DNA of 64,000 nt from an uncultured Aquimarina sp. (GCA_947502885.1 CANNBP010000001.1:806001-870000), one strand, 5' to 3'. Shown: positions 18,603 to 27,009, counted from the stretch's first letter. The notes: generated from the sequence alone by a model not told the origin. Numbers and translations are program-made.

Positions 18603-18881
18603 ATGGAACTAGAAAAATACTATAGCGGAGAACAAAGCTGGTTAGCGTATACGAAGATGTTTGATGAAGTCTGGCAAAATACCGAATTTCAAAATGAATT
18701 GTTAGAATTACTTAATGGTCAAGTAGATTTAGCCCAGGTGATATATTACCATAATCAAGAAAACAGCATAAATTGGCTTACCAAAAAAGTTCCTGCATTA
18801 AACGGAGTAACTCCTATAGCATGTTTACACGATAAAACATTGGTCAAAAGATTAAAAGAATGCCTAATGAGAATGAAGTAA
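18603..18881 (+). CDS. MbcA/ParS/Xre antitoxin-type C-terminal domain protein, orphan
   Basis: A 92-aa protein. The C-terminal half fits the toxin-binding domain of the Xre/MbcA/ParS antitoxins: NSINWLTKKVPALNGVTPIACLHDKTLVKRLKECLMRM, with the hallmark PALxGxTPxxxL. The first 40 residues replace the usual Xre HTH with an unrelated helical segment. No RES-domain toxin gene is adjacent, so it is either an orphan antitoxin or a repurposed domain. It starts 8 nt after the preceding membrane protein. Confidence 0.7.
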   Translation: MELEKYYSGEQSWLAYTKMFDEVWQNTEFQNELLELLNGQVDLAQVIYYHNQENSINWLTKKVPALNGVTPIACLHDKTLVKRLKECLMRMK

Positions 18882-19007
18882 TGATGTATATTTTACATAT
18901 GTTTATATGCCTATACTAAACAAAATGTAAGAGAGTGATGATGAAAATTAATGATAGGCATAGCCATAGAAACGAATTTGGTATAAAAAACAATATAATT
19001 TAATAAA

Positions 19008-19478
19008 ATGAGCAATAGTAAACTTCCAATATTTGGAGAAATTGATCTAGAAGAAGATTTTTTTGAAGCAGAATTTATGAATTCAAAAAATCAAGAAGTT
19101 ATGGTTTCAATTGATTTTGAAGGTGAACCACCGGGAAACGATTTTAGCTTTGAATCAATTTCTAATTTTCTGAATAATATAGAAAACAACCTACAGCATA
19201 TAAAAGATAATTTACTTTCTGGCAATTTTGTAGTTGACGTAAAAGATTACATCGAACATCATATGAGTGAGTTAAAATCAGAGCCCAAAATTCAAAAAAT
19301 AAGCTCTCATGAACAGTTTATTAATGAACTTTACACAAGTTATATTAACATATACCCAACAGAAGAAGAAAATTTCTTTTCTATTGACTTTACAATTGAT
19401 GAAGAACTCACAAACTATATCCTGGTAGTAAGTTTACAAGAAGACTTATCAATTTCTCATATCACCACCGAAAGTTAA
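19008..19478 (+). CDS. DUF2004-like protein
   Basis: A 156-aa acidic soluble protein. The C-terminal strand pattern FFSIDFTIDEELTNYILVVSLQEDLSISHITTES closely fits DUF2004, whose members end in a similar I-S-x-I-S-x-E-S motif. The N-terminal half (GEIDLEEDFFEAEFMNSKNQEVMVSIDFEGE) also fits. Function unknown; members are often found in accessory regions with immunity-type genes. It is the last gene before a canonical attC-like site. Confidence 0.75.
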   Translation: MSNSKLPIFGEIDLEEDFFEAEFMNSKNQEVMVSIDFEGEPPGNDFSFESISNFLNNIENNLQHIKDNLLSGNFVVDVKDYIEHHMSELKSEPKIQKISSHEQFINELYTSYINIYPTEEENFFSIDFTIDEELTNYILVVSLQEDLSISHITTES

Positions 19479-19556
19479 TAACCAGACACCAGAATGAAAC
19501 ATGTTTTAACTACTACAATATTAATCTATGAATAGCATAATCCAATAAAAACACGT

Positions 19557-19626
19557 GTTATAACAGTTTGTATATTGCATATATCGTCTTTGGTAGGCAA
19601 ACGCAATATACAAGTGACGTTGTAAC
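19557..19626 (+). repeat. Canonical short attC-like site
   Basis: The clearest site in the window, 70 bp. R'' GTTATAAC, L'' TTGTATATTGC (19568-19578), central stretch, L' GCAATATACAA (19603-19613; an exact 11-bp inverted repeat of L''), R' GTTGTAAC. Spacers between R and L boxes are about 3-6 nt, as in integron attC sites. Confidence 0.88.
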
Positions 19627-19650
19627 TAATTAGTAAAAATATTTGACTAA

Positions 19651-20103
19651 GTGAATAACTTAAAAAAAATTATACTTCGGATTTTAGTTACTTTCAGTGC
19701 CTTTCTGATTCTACTTATTGGACTTTTTATTTTTGTGATTAAAAAAAATAGAATTACGGAACTTAACAGAAAAGCTACTGAATTTCAGCCAACAATAATC
19801 AAAGTCGAAAAAACAACACCTGAATTTGAACGCGGAAAAGAATTGTTCATTTCCGACTGTAATGTTTGCCATAAAAGGCAAGGAATAATCAATACTTATA
19901 GAATGAAAACTAGAATGATGGATGAAATGGGAATTGAATATTTCAAAAAGTACATTACTCAACAGGATTCATTATGGAACGCAAAGGATTTATATGTCTC
20001 AAAGCTTAAAGAAGAATATGGAAATTTAGGGAATAGCCATAATTTCAAATACTCAAAATCTGAATTGAGCGATTTGATTGAATATATAAAAATGAAAAAA
20101 TGA
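19651..20103 (+). CDS. Membrane-anchored cytochrome c family protein
   Basis: A 150-aa protein from a GTG. One membrane anchor (residues 8-30, ILRILVTFSAFLILLIGLFIFVI), then a periplasmic domain with one haem-binding motif CNVCH (Cys70, Cys73, His74) in the context FERGKELFISDCNVCHKRQG. The family usually has a distal Met ligand; MKTRMMDEMG offers candidates. Monohaem electron carrier by family knowledge; its partner is unknown. It is the single gene of a cassette that starts with GTTGTAAC and ends with GTGTACAAC. Confidence 0.86.
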   Translation: MNNLKKIILRILVTFSAFLILLIGLFIFVIKKNRITELNRKATEFQPTIIKVEKTTPEFERGKELFISDCNVCHKRQGIINTYRMKTRMMDEMGIEYFKKYITQQDSLWNAKDLYVSKLKEEYGNLGNSHNFKYSKSELSDLIEYIKMKK

Positions 20104-20111
20104 AAACTGTG

Positions 20112-20284
20112 TACAACAACATATCCTATGTGACCATAGCAGCTAAGGGGTAAATCCAATGGTTCTTGTATTTTTGGTAAAGCGCAATGCTTGCAATAAA
20201 TAAAAGTTAGCAACCAATGCGCAGAAAAATCGAAAAGCTGGGTTACATTTTACTCTGCAACGACACCTATATTAAACGTTGTAG
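20112..20284 (+). repeat. Long attC-like site, family D
   Basis: A 173-bp element between TACAAC and GTTGTAG, with a middle (AGCAGCTAAGGGGTAAATCC, then GGTTCTTGTATTTTTGGTAAAG) that is nearly identical in the site at 22842-23010 and present in inverted orientation at 49712-49878. Confidence 0.8.
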
Positions 20285-20305
20285 AACATTGGGAAAAATT
20301 AAATA

Positions 20306-21208
20306 ATGAGAATAATATATTGCGATAGTGTTTTTGATAACAAAATAATCGAGCCTGATTATGAAAAAGAAAAGAAATCTGCCATTAATGCTGGATTTAC
20401 CTTTTCATTAATAAGTTTCGAAGAATTGACTGACGGGAACATTACAACGGCTTTGCGGTTAATAAAACAATCTGAAAATAAAGAATTTGGAATTTATAGA
20501 GGTTGGATGCTAACTCCAAACCAATATAAAGATCTTTTTGACGGACTTCTAAAAAAGAATATTGAGTTAATAAACTCTCCAAATGAATATAAACATTGCC
20601 ATTATTTACCAGATTCATACAAAAAAATAGAGTCTAAAACTCCAAAATCAAATTGGACAACTGAATTGACTAATGATGCCGTACTTGAGTTAACAAGTCA
20701 TTTTGGAGAAAGTCCTATTATAGTAAAAGATTTTGTGAAATCTGAAAAGCATAATTGGGATGAAGCTTGTTTTATTCCAAATGCATCTGATTCTGATATG
20801 GTAAAGTCTGTAGTAGATAAGTTCATTGAATTAAGAGGGGATTCACTAAACGAAGGATTGGTTTTTCGGCAATTCGAAGAACTTGAATTTTTGACTGAAC
20901 ATTCAAAAAGCAAAATGCCTTTAACTAAGGAGTTTAGAATCTTTTTTGCCAATAAGAAAATAGTAAAGGTATTTGATTATTGGGATGAAGGAGAGTATGG
21001 AAATACGAAACCGGAACTTGACGATTTTATCAAAATAGCTCAAAAAATTGATAGTAAATTTTTCACAATGGATGTAGCTAAAAAGAAAAACGGAGAATGG
21101 ATCATTATGGAACTTGGAGACGGACAAGTCGCTGGATTACCTAATAATGCCGACAAAAAAGAATTTTACAATAACTTAAAAGAAAACACTTACAACAATT
21201 TTGTATAA
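20306..21208 (+). CDS. ATP-grasp domain protein
   Basis: A 300-aa protein. The ATP-grasp fold is suggested by ESPIIVKDFVKSEKHNWDEACF (Lys on the first ATP-binding strand), EGLVFRQFEELEFL, KEFRIFFANKKIV and the metal-binding end FTMDVAKKKNGEWIIMELGDGQVAGL (acidic Glu and Asp in E-L-G-D-G). Such proteins are carboxylate-amine ligases; the substrate is unknown. The last codons (TTACAAC within Tyr-Asn-Asn) form the R'' core of the following site, and the stop codon lies inside that palindrome. Confidence 0.85.
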   Translation: MRIIYCDSVFDNKIIEPDYEKEKKSAINAGFTFSLISFEELTDGNITTALRLIKQSENKEFGIYRGWMLTPNQYKDLFDGLLKKNIELINSPNEYKHCHYLPDSYKKIESKTPKSNWTTELTNDAVLELTSHFGESPIIVKDFVKSEKHNWDEACFIPNASDSDMVKSVVDKFIELRGDSLNEGLVFRQFEELEFLTEHSKSKMPLTKEFRIFFANKKIVKVFDYWDEGEYGNTKPELDDFIKIAQKIDSKFFTMDVAKKKNGEWIIMELGDGQVAGLPNNADKKEFYNNLKENTYNNFV

Positions 21209-21258
21209 TACATATGCTCCCTTCCGGAAGCAAACGCAGTATACAAGAGGCCTTGCAC
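21190..21258 (+). repeat. Short attC-like site overlapping the ATP-grasp stop codon
   Basis: TTACAAC core, arm GTATAATACATATGC, a central CTTCCGGAAG palindrome, arm CAGTATACAA, then CTTGCAC where a GTTGCAC core is expected. The altered first base of the right core may have inactivated the crossover point. Confidence 0.72.
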
Positions 21259-21277
21259 ACAATAAAAACTAAACTTA

Positions 21278-22147
21278 ATGGGAACTTACGGAACAGGAAT
21301 TTTAGATAATGATACTTCAGGAGAGGTTTATGAAAAATTTATTGAACTTTTAGATAAAAAAACTGAAATTCCAGAAATTCTTGATATTATTAATAGTGAT
21401 TTTTCAGAGTACAAGACTGGAAAGCATTCCAAAACAGATTTCCTTTTTGCTGTAGGACTTGCACTTTGGGAGAACTGCTCACTTGACCAAAGCATACTTA
21501 ATCAAGTAAAAAGCTTCATAAATTCGGGAACAGATATTAAAATTTGGAGAGATTTAGATTCGAGTGAAGAAGACATTAAACTGCGAAAAAAAAAATTAGC
21601 AAAGTTTCTTAAGAAAATAGAAAAACCTAGAAAGAAACCATTAGGCAGAAATACAAAAAAGGTCATTTACAAACCACCCATTTTCAAAACTGGAGATTGT
21701 ATTGTATTTAAGGTGACAAACGAAAATTATAGTGGAGCAATAGTTGTAGGTGAACATAAAATTGACATTAAAGAAATGGGAAGTAATGTTATCATTTCTA
21801 CAGATATAAACCAAAAAGAAAAACCCACAAGAGAAGATTTTACAACTGCTAATGTGCTAATAACAAATTTTGGCGTTTTAAAAAACTGGATCCAAATAAG
21901 TGAGTTTAGTGCTGACTATTTTAAAGATTTTAGTTCAGAACTTGAGATTGTTGATAATATTGAGATAAAACAAGAAGTATCAGATTATTATAGAGAAAAC
22001 TTTTGTGGATACTCACCTTGGAATTATTTAATCTCAAATATAGTGAATGAATTAAAAAGGAAACCAGTAAGAAGAAAAATTAAAACACTATCAATCAAAG
22101 ATGTTTTAATTGACTTAAAACTAAAGGAAACAAAGAACAAAATATAG
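21278..22147 (+). CDS. DUF4259-like protein with unknown C-terminal domain
   Basis: A 289-aa protein that begins MGTYGTGILDNDTSGEVYEKF, the hallmark start of DUF4259 (MGxWGxGxFxND). The domain covers about 1-115. The rest (KTGDCIVFKVTNENYSGAIVV, a small beta barrel-like start, then ANVLITNFGVLKNWIQISEF and FCGYSPWNYL) is not recognised. Cytoplasmic by sequence; function unknown. Single gene between two attC-like sites. Confidence 0.8.
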   Translation: MGTYGTGILDNDTSGEVYEKFIELLDKKTEIPEILDIINSDFSEYKTGKHSKTDFLFAVGLALWENCSLDQSILNQVKSFINSGTDIKIWRDLDSSEEDIKLRKKKLAKFLKKIEKPRKKPLGRNTKKVIYKPPIFKTGDCIVFKVTNENYSGAIVVGEHKIDIKEMGSNVIISTDINQKEKPTREDFTTANVLITNFGVLKNWIQISEFSADYFKDFSSELEIVDNIEIKQEVSDYYRENFCGYSPWNYLISNIVNELKRKPVRRKIKTLSIKDVLIDLKLKETKNKI

Positions 22148-22154
22148 TTACTGT

Positions 22155-22357
22155 GCTCAACAACGCATCCTATGTAAAGTCTTTTCTCAAATCTTGGTTA
22201 TAAAAACACAAACTCCATTTATAACAAATAAGGGTTTTATTATATTTTAAAGGGTAACATATCTCCTACTTATTACATTAACTGACAAAAACAATTAGAT
22301 TTGTAACTAAAATATGATAGATATATGTGTACTGGTACATATATAGCTATGTTGCCA
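22155..22357 (+). repeat. Long attC-like site, family A copy 1
   Basis: A 203-bp element from GCTCAAC (an exact RYYYAAC) to GTTGCCA. It shares CCTATGTAAAG, TTATTACATTAACT and AACAATTAGATTTGTAA with the copies at 25396 and 27010, and ends in a 28-bp near-palindrome around GTGTACTGGTACAT (about 22319-22346). Confidence 0.85.
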
Positions 22358-22367
22358 GTAATTAGAA

Positions 22368-22835
22368 ATGAACAAAAAAGTATACTTAATAGTTATTGGA
22401 TTAATTTTAGGACTGTATTTAACTTACAATTATCTTATTCCTTTTAACAAAAATCACGGAACTGAATTCAATTCTAAACGTGAAAAATTTGGATTACCTA
22501 AACTTGATGAGGATTGGTCGATAAGTGACTACGAATCTGATCAGTTTATAACCTATTGGTGGAAACCCGAACCAAGAATTGGACACTTTAAAAAAGTAAT
22601 TGAATATGGAATTTTAGGAGTGAAGTTTGAAACTGACTATTATCACAACCCAAAATTGAAAGGAACTTGTGCTTGGTCAATATATGACTATAACAAAAAA
22701 ATGTTTTTTTACTTTATTGAACAACCAAATAAAAAAATGGTAGAAGTAACTAAAAAAGGAGAATTAAAACACCTTAAGCCAACGAAAAAGATTAAAGTAA
22801 CCAAGGTGGAATTTGATAATTATAAATCAAAATAA
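22368..22835 (+). CDS. Membrane-anchored hypothetical protein
   Basis: A 155-aa protein with one N-terminal hydrophobic segment (VYLIVIGLILGLYLTYNYL), which is an anchor or uncleaved signal. The remainder is Lys/Tyr/Trp-rich: ISDYESDQFITYWWKPEPRIG and CAWSIYDYNKKMFFYFIEQP. No family recognised. Its cassette boundaries are among the best in the window: start GTTGCCAGTAAT, end ATTACTGGTAAC, reverse complements at 11 of 12 bases. Confidence 0.7.
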   Translation: MNKKVYLIVIGLILGLYLTYNYLIPFNKNHGTEFNSKREKFGLPKLDEDWSISDYESDQFITYWWKPEPRIGHFKKVIEYGILGVKFETDYYHNPKLKGTCAWSIYDYNKKMFFYFIEQPNKKMVEVTKKGELKHLKPTKKIKVTKVEFDNYKSK

Positions 22836-22841
22836 AATTAC

Positions 22842-23010
22842 TGGTAACATTATATATGTGATCATAGCAGCTAAGGGATAAATCCAATGGTTCTTGTATT
22901 TTTGGTAAAGCGCAATGCTTGCAGAAAATAAAAGTTAGCAATCAATGCGTAGAAAAACCGAAAAACATGGTAACGTTTTGCTCTGCTAAGACATATATTA
23001 AACGTTAAGT
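22842..23010 (+). repeat. Long attC-like site, family D
   Basis: From GGTAAC to GTTAAGT, 169 bp, almost identical in the middle to the site at 20112-20284 (ATAGCAGCTAAGG, CCAATGGTTCTTG, GCGCAATGCTTGCA). Confidence 0.8.
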
Positions 23011-23034
23011 ACAATACCGAAAATATTATCTTGA

Positions 23035-23694
23035 ATGATTTTAATAATTCTATTCGTAACAGTATTAATAATTATTTCTTATCCAATAGTCGGATATAAA
23101 ATTTATAAAGCCTTTCGAAAAAATGATAAACTAAAATTATATAAGTTAACTACATTTCTTATAATTCTGATTTTGGTTCCTGGATTTTTTTGGAAAATAC
23201 TTCCCGGTTCTGATTTCTTTTGGGGGCCAGTAGAAAAAGTTCAAGAAAGAAACTATAACGAAGAACTTACAGGTTTTAAATTTAATGACGGAGAAAAAAT
23301 ATACGAATACGAAACTGAACGGGCATTTAATGGTGATGGATATTCAATATGGGTCTATAAAATTGATAATTCGACAGCTAATTATTTTAAAAAACCAAAT
23401 AGAGAGTTTTTTATCAAATACCCTAAAACGGAATTAAGAAATCATTGGAAATCCGAACTTTGGAAAAAAACACCTTTTGACAAAAAAGAACAGAAGTTTT
23501 TAGACTTCGCTCATACAGAATTAGACAAATTGGATTTTGAATTAGAAGATTTGTTAAGCGAAGAAGGGAATTATTATTCTTATGAATATTTAACACATGA
23601 CTTTAATAATGGAACTATATTCATTGGAAATATTGACTTTTATATAATCTGTCCCGAAAGAAAAATTATAGTCAAAATAAACCATAATACCTAA
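23035..23694 (+). CDS. Hypothetical protein with two N-terminal membrane helices
   Basis: A 219-aa protein. Two hydrophobic helices (ILIILFVTVLIIISYPIVGY and YKLTTFLIILILVPGFFW) precede a 155-aa soluble domain with many Trp, Tyr and Glu residues (GFKFNDGEKIYEYETERAF, NGDGYSIWVYKI, YSYEYLTHDFNNGTIFIGNI). No family recognised. Single gene of a cassette starting GTTAAGT and ending GGCTAAC. Confidence 0.72.
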   Translation: MILIILFVTVLIIISYPIVGYKIYKAFRKNDKLKLYKLTTFLIILILVPGFFWKILPGSDFFWGPVEKVQERNYNEELTGFKFNDGEKIYEYETERAFNGDGYSIWVYKIDNSTANYFKKPNREFFIKYPKTELRNHWKSELWKKTPFDKKEQKFLDFAHTELDKLDFELEDLLSEEGNYYSYEYLTHDFNNGTIFIGNIDFYIICPERKIIVKINHNT

Positions 23695-23704
23695 AAAGCA
23701 AAGT

Positions 23705-23872
23705 GGCTAACATTATATATAAAATCAGGACAGAATTTAGTGCTTAATCGAAAGATCATTTCCCTTTTGCTTTGGTACCAAATTTTTATAAATTTAATAA
23801 GAAATAAAATGCGCAAATAGATCAATTGGTTCAAGTATACTTACCTTGCTTCGATTCACATATTAAGAACTA
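23705..23872 (+). repeat. Degenerate long attC-like site
   Basis: Starts with the core GGCTAAC and runs about 165 nt to the next gene. The right core is not clear (ATATTAAGAAC where ATATTAAACGTT is seen elsewhere). Contains GGTACCAAATTTTTATAAAT and other short inverted stretches but does not match families A or D closely. Confidence 0.5.
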
Positions 23873-23876
23873 AATT

Positions 23877-24224
23877 TTGATAATAATAATACTTGTTTCA
23901 ATATTTTTTACCTACATAATTATTTATGGAATAATTAGGTATCTAAAATATTCAACAATCCCTAAAAATTTCATTAAAACAAAAAGCATAGTTGAATATT
24001 ACGAGGAAAGGGCGAAATGGACAAGTAATTCTATAGATCTTGAATCAGGTGGCGAAATAAGTCCGATATATTATAAGCCAATAATCACTTATGAATATAA
24101 AAATCAAAAGATAATCTATGAACCAAAAATTCCTATTAGATTAAAATCTGCAAATTTTGATATAAATTTTGAGATATTCTTTGACCCAAATAATCCCAAA
24201 AATGCAAGACACCGAACCATATAA
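23877..24224 (+). CDS. DUF3592-like membrane protein
   Basis: A 115-aa protein from a TTG. One N-terminal helix (IIIILVSIFFTYIIIYGII), then a small beta domain: YYKPIITYEYKNQKIIYEPK and FEIFFDPNNPKNAR. The pattern (P-x-I-x-Y-x-Y, then a Y-D/F-P-x-N-P end) matches DUF3592, although the second membrane helix of that family is missing. The C-terminus overlaps the next reading frame by 23 nt, suggesting coupling. Confidence 0.6.
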   Translation: MIIIILVSIFFTYIIIYGIIRYLKYSTIPKNFIKTKSIVEYYEERAKWTSNSIDLESGGEISPIYYKPIITYEYKNQKIIYEPKIPIRLKSANFDINFEIFFDPNNPKNARHRTI

Positions 24225-24558
24225 GTTACCTCTTATTCACGAGGAATATATTAAAGCGAACATAACAAAAGAAAAAATCGAAATCCTTATATCTAAACTC
24301 AACATTAAAAAATTAGAATTTAGATATAAGAGAACTGACAGAGATACTCTTATAGGGTGTTTTGCTAGTTTTAAATTTGATTTATTCGGAGTAACAAATA
24401 ATGAGAAATCTGAATTAAGGACTTTTACTGAAATTATTTATCAAGTTGCAAAAGAAAAAGGAGTCCCTCTCATTGACTATTTTAAAAATGATAATTATGA
24501 GTATGACTATCATAATGCTGAAATTGTAAGAAAAATATATAACGAAAAATTACCATGA
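24202..24558 (+). CDS. Hypothetical protein
   Basis: A 118-aa protein. I start at ATG 24202 (MQDTEPYKLPLIHEEYI), which overlaps the end of the DUF3592-like gene; the longer frame would overlap it further. Mostly helical and charged (NITKEKIEILISKLNIKKLEFRYKRTDRD), then GVTNNEKSELRTFTEIIYQVAKEKGVPLIDYF. No family recognised. It shares a cassette with the preceding gene and stops within 5 nt of the attC core. Confidence 0.65.
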   Translation: MQDTEPYKLPLIHEEYIKANITKEKIEILISKLNIKKLEFRYKRTDRDTLIGCFASFKFDLFGVTNNEKSELRTFTEIIYQVAKEKGVPLIDYFKNDNYEYDYHNAEIVRKIYNEKLP

Positions 24559-24620
24559 CAATTTGTATAATGCATATACTACCTTCGAAGTTCAAATTCA
24601 CCATATAAGAGACGTTGCCA
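24553..24620 (+). repeat. Short attC-like site
   Basis: CCATGAC (degenerate left core), arm TTTGTATAATGCATATAC, centre ACCTTCGAAG, arm CACCATATAAGAG, right core GTTGCCA. Closely related to 17113 and 19557. Its translation forms the false 21-residue N-terminal extension of the next open frame. Confidence 0.78.
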
Positions 24621-24625
24621 TTAAT

Positions 24626-25390
24626 ATGAAAAAATCAATAATAGTCCTTATAACTTTACTTTTGACAACTTTTACTTATTGTCAAAATGAGTTTGTTGTA
24701 ACTGCCGGAAATGGTTTGTTTTTAAGGCAAGAACCCAACTCACAAGGAAAGAAAATAGGAAAACTATATTTCGGTGCCGAAGTTAATATAATTGAGAAAA
24801 CTGAAAATAGCCAAACTATAATAGACAACGGAGAAAAAATAACCGGAAATTGGGTAAAAATAAGCTTCAAAAACTTCCCTACTTTCATTTCTAATGCTGA
24901 ATCTGGATACGTATTTGACGGTTACCTAAAACAGAAAAAGGAAAGTATCGAAGAAATTAAAAATGAAATTGCTAAATATCCAGAATTCGATAAACTGACT
25001 ATAAACACAAAAATCACCCCTTTCTATTTAAAAGGTGATTTTTTCGGATATAAAGAAAATGATATTGTAGTCTTATTAAAAAACTCTGACGGAGAAACAA
25101 AAATTGGATTTATAAATAAAGGAATTGAAACTAAAATATACATATTAGGAAATCAAAATGACCCTTTCAATATGAGAGACTATAGTTGGATTGGTATTTT
25201 TAAAAAAGTTAATAAAGGAGAAGTTTTATGGTCAAATTACGAAGATGATTTTGTTGATTTTAAAGATGTTCCTGAAAACAAAAAAGTTAAACTAAATTAC
25301 AATTCATTGTACATGCACGCTTCTGAAAGTTGTGGAGGTGGCTTTGTTTTTTGGAAAGACGGAAAGTTTAATTGGCTACAACAAGAATAA
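24626..25390 (+). CDS. Secreted bacterial SH3-domain protein
   Basis: A 254-aa protein, started at MKKSIIVLITLLLTTFTYCQ, a clear signal peptide; the upstream part of the frame is attC sequence. Residues about 22-100 form an SH3b domain (VVTAGNGLFLRQEPNSQGKK, then KLYFGAEVNIIE, GNWVKISF and SGYVFDGYL). The C-terminal half is unknown and ends with a Cys-Gly stretch (ASESCGGGFVFWKDG). Exported, possibly cell-wall associated. The cassette's first 15 bases match its R'' end at 11 positions. Confidence 0.85.
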   Translation: MKKSIIVLITLLLTTFTYCQNEFVVTAGNGLFLRQEPNSQGKKIGKLYFGAEVNIIEKTENSQTIIDNGEKITGNWVKISFKNFPTFISNAESGYVFDGYLKQKKESIEEIKNEIAKYPEFDKLTINTKITPFYLKGDFFGYKENDIVVLLKNSDGETKIGFINKGIETKIYILGNQNDPFNMRDYSWIGIFKKVNKGEVLWSNYEDDFVDFKDVPENKKVKLNYNSLYMHASESCGGGFVFWKDGKFNWLQQE

Positions 25391-25395
25391 CATAC

Positions 25396-25600
25396 TATTG
25401 CCAATAATGTATCCTATATAAAGCCTTTTCTCAAGTCTTGGTTATAAAAATACAATCCCCGTTCATAACAAATAGAGGTTTTATTATACTTTAAGGGTAA
25501 CATATCTCCTACTTATTACATTAACTAAGAAAAACAATTAGATTTGTAATTAAAATATAATGGATATATGTGTACCTGTACATATATATCTATGTTGTAG
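25396..25600 (+). repeat. Long attC-like site, family A copy 2
   Basis: From TTGCCAAT to GTTGTAG, 205 bp; same sequence family as 22155 and 27010, with the 28-bp near-palindrome around GTGTACCTGTACAT at about 25563-25590. Confidence 0.82.
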
Positions 25601-25614
25601 GTCATTAAAACTGA

Positions 25615-26376
25615 ATGAGAATATATAAAACACTAAATATTGGAGAATTTCATACGAATCATTGTGAAGACTTCTTAATTGAGGAACAAATTGGAACAAA
25701 TGAAAAGTTAGTTGCTGTCTTGGATGGTTGCACAATGGGAACAGAGTCTGTTTTTGCTTCAATTCTTTTCGGAAAAGTTTTGCGAAATATTGCTAAAAAG
25801 AAATTTTACGAAGAATTTGTTACTGATAACTCAATACAATTAAATGATAAACTTAAGGAGGTTGTTAAAATACTGATTGATGAGACAAAATTACTCAAAA
25901 ATCAACTTGGACTTGAAACGAATGAGTTACTATCAACCTTAATAATTGGAATTGTTGAAACTAAAGAATCAAAAGCCGAATTCTTGACAATTGGAGATGG
26001 ATTAATTTGTAAGGACGGAGAACTAATTGAATATGAACAAGACGATAAACCTGACTATCTAGGATATCATTTAGCGGATGATTTCGAAAACTGGTTTGAC
26101 AATCAAGAACAAAAATTAACAGTTTCTGGTTTTAATGATTTATCAATCTGTACGGACGGAATCTTTACATTTAAAAACCTTGAGGATAAGTCCAAACAGA
26201 AATCTGAAAATGAAATTATCGAATATTTGTTGATAGATAATGAGGGCGCGGAATTTGACAATTTCCTTGACAGAAAAATTCGAGCATTAAAAGATAAATG
26301 GAATCATTTGGTGACGGATGATTTAGCAATAATTAGAATTAAAAACGACACTACAACACTATATAACAAAACATAG
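25615..26376 (+). CDS. PP2C-family serine/threonine phosphatase
   Basis: A 253-aa soluble protein with the PP2C motifs: NIGEFHTNHCEDFLI (Asp of motif 1), VAVLDGCTMGTESVF (metal-binding Asp-Gly), AEFLTIGDGLICKDGEL, LSICTDGIFTF (metal-binding Asp-Gly) and the final VTDDLAIIRI (Asp). Should be a metal-dependent phosphoprotein phosphatase; target unknown. The CACTACAAC at 26350-26358, inside the last codons, is complementary to the cassette's first bases GTTGTAG, so coding and attC overlap. Confidence 0.87.
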   Translation: MRIYKTLNIGEFHTNHCEDFLIEEQIGTNEKLVAVLDGCTMGTESVFASILFGKVLRNIAKKKFYEEFVTDNSIQLNDKLKEVVKILIDETKLLKNQLGLETNELLSTLIIGIVETKESKAEFLTIGDGLICKDGELIEYEQDDKPDYLGYHLADDFENWFDNQEQKLTVSGFNDLSICTDGIFTFKNLEDKSKQKSENEIIEYLLIDNEGAEFDNFLDRKIRALKDKWNHLVTDDLAIIRIKNDTTTLYNKT

Positions 26377-26419
26377 CTACCCTTTAGGTCAGCAACGTTT
26401 GTTATATTAAACGTTAGGG
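26352..26419 (+). repeat. Canonical short attC-like site overlapping the PP2C stop
   Basis: 68 bp: R'' CTACAAC, L'' TATATAACAAA, central stretch, L' TTTGTTATATTA, R' GTTAGGG. The L boxes are near-perfect inverted repeats. The PP2C stop codon (TAG, 26374-26376) is inside the site. Confidence 0.85.
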
Positions 26420-26449
26420 CAAATTAGTAACTTCATAAAAATAATGTAA

Positions 26450-26839
26450 TTGATAAATTATTTCAAATCTATCCTAAATAAAAAATCAAACGAAAGTGAA
26501 TTAGAGATTTTGGAAAAAGAACTAGGACTTAAGTTCCCTTTGATTTATAAAGAATTTTATAAAAAAAGTAAAACCTCTCATCCTAAAAAATTAATAGGTA
26601 CTGATTTATTCAGTAATGACTATGAACTGAAAGAAGGAGCTCTTGAATTATTAGAAGAAGATAACGCAAAAAACTTTTTGACTGATAAAGATTTTGTTTT
26701 TATGATGCATCAAGGTTATATGTTTTGGTATTTTAGAGCTGATGGGAATGAGAATCCTAACGTATATTACTATGTGGAACAAAGTTTAGTACCTGATAAA
26801 AAAGAAGACTTAAAAAACTTTCTTAAGGATTTAACTTAA
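26450..26839 (+). CDS. SMI1/KNR4 (SUKH) family protein
   Basis: A 129-aa protein from a TTG. Classic short SUKH domain: SELEILEKELGLKFPLIYKEFYKKSKTSHP at about 16-45, then DFVFMMHQGYMFWYFRADGN with the conserved aromatic cluster, and NPNVYYYVEQ. Likely an immunity protein. Four bases of its end overlap the open frame of a SymE-like toxin fragment, and both lie in one cassette. Confidence 0.88.
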   Translation: MINYFKSILNKKSNESELEILEKELGLKFPLIYKEFYKKSKTSHPKKLIGTDLFSNDYELKEGALELLEEDNAKNFLTDKDFVFMMHQGYMFWYFRADGNENPNVYYYVEQSLVPDKKEDLKNFLKDLT

Positions 26840-27005
26840 AATCTACCAAAAGCACCAACCTCGAGAGTGGAAATATATTACTGTTCCCCAAATTCGACTT
26901 AAGGGAAAGTGGTTGAGAGAACTTGGGTTTGAAATCGGAAAAGAAATTAAGCAACAAAAAAATAAACTGACTATTACGCTGACTGACAAAAAAGGAGAGA
27001 AATAA
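26835..27005 (+). pseudogene. SymE-like toxin fragment without start codon
   Basis: The frame between a TAA at 26832 and the TAA at 27003 reads LKIYQKHQPREWKYITVPQI followed by RLKGKWLRELGFEIGKEIKQ. This matches SymE-family toxins (P-x-I-x-L-x-G-x-W-L-x-x-x-G-F-x-x-G). The normal first residues (M-R/K) are missing and no ATG, GTG or TTG precedes the conserved part, so I call it a remnant. Expression from a rare start codon cannot be excluded. Too short for standard ORF listing. Confidence 0.75.
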
Positions 27006-27009
27006 TTAC

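Noticed and set aside
25018..25050. Terminator-like hairpin ATCACC...GGTGATTTTTTC
   Set aside because: It lies in the middle of the SH3-domain coding region and the codons fit the protein; a functional terminator there is unlikely.
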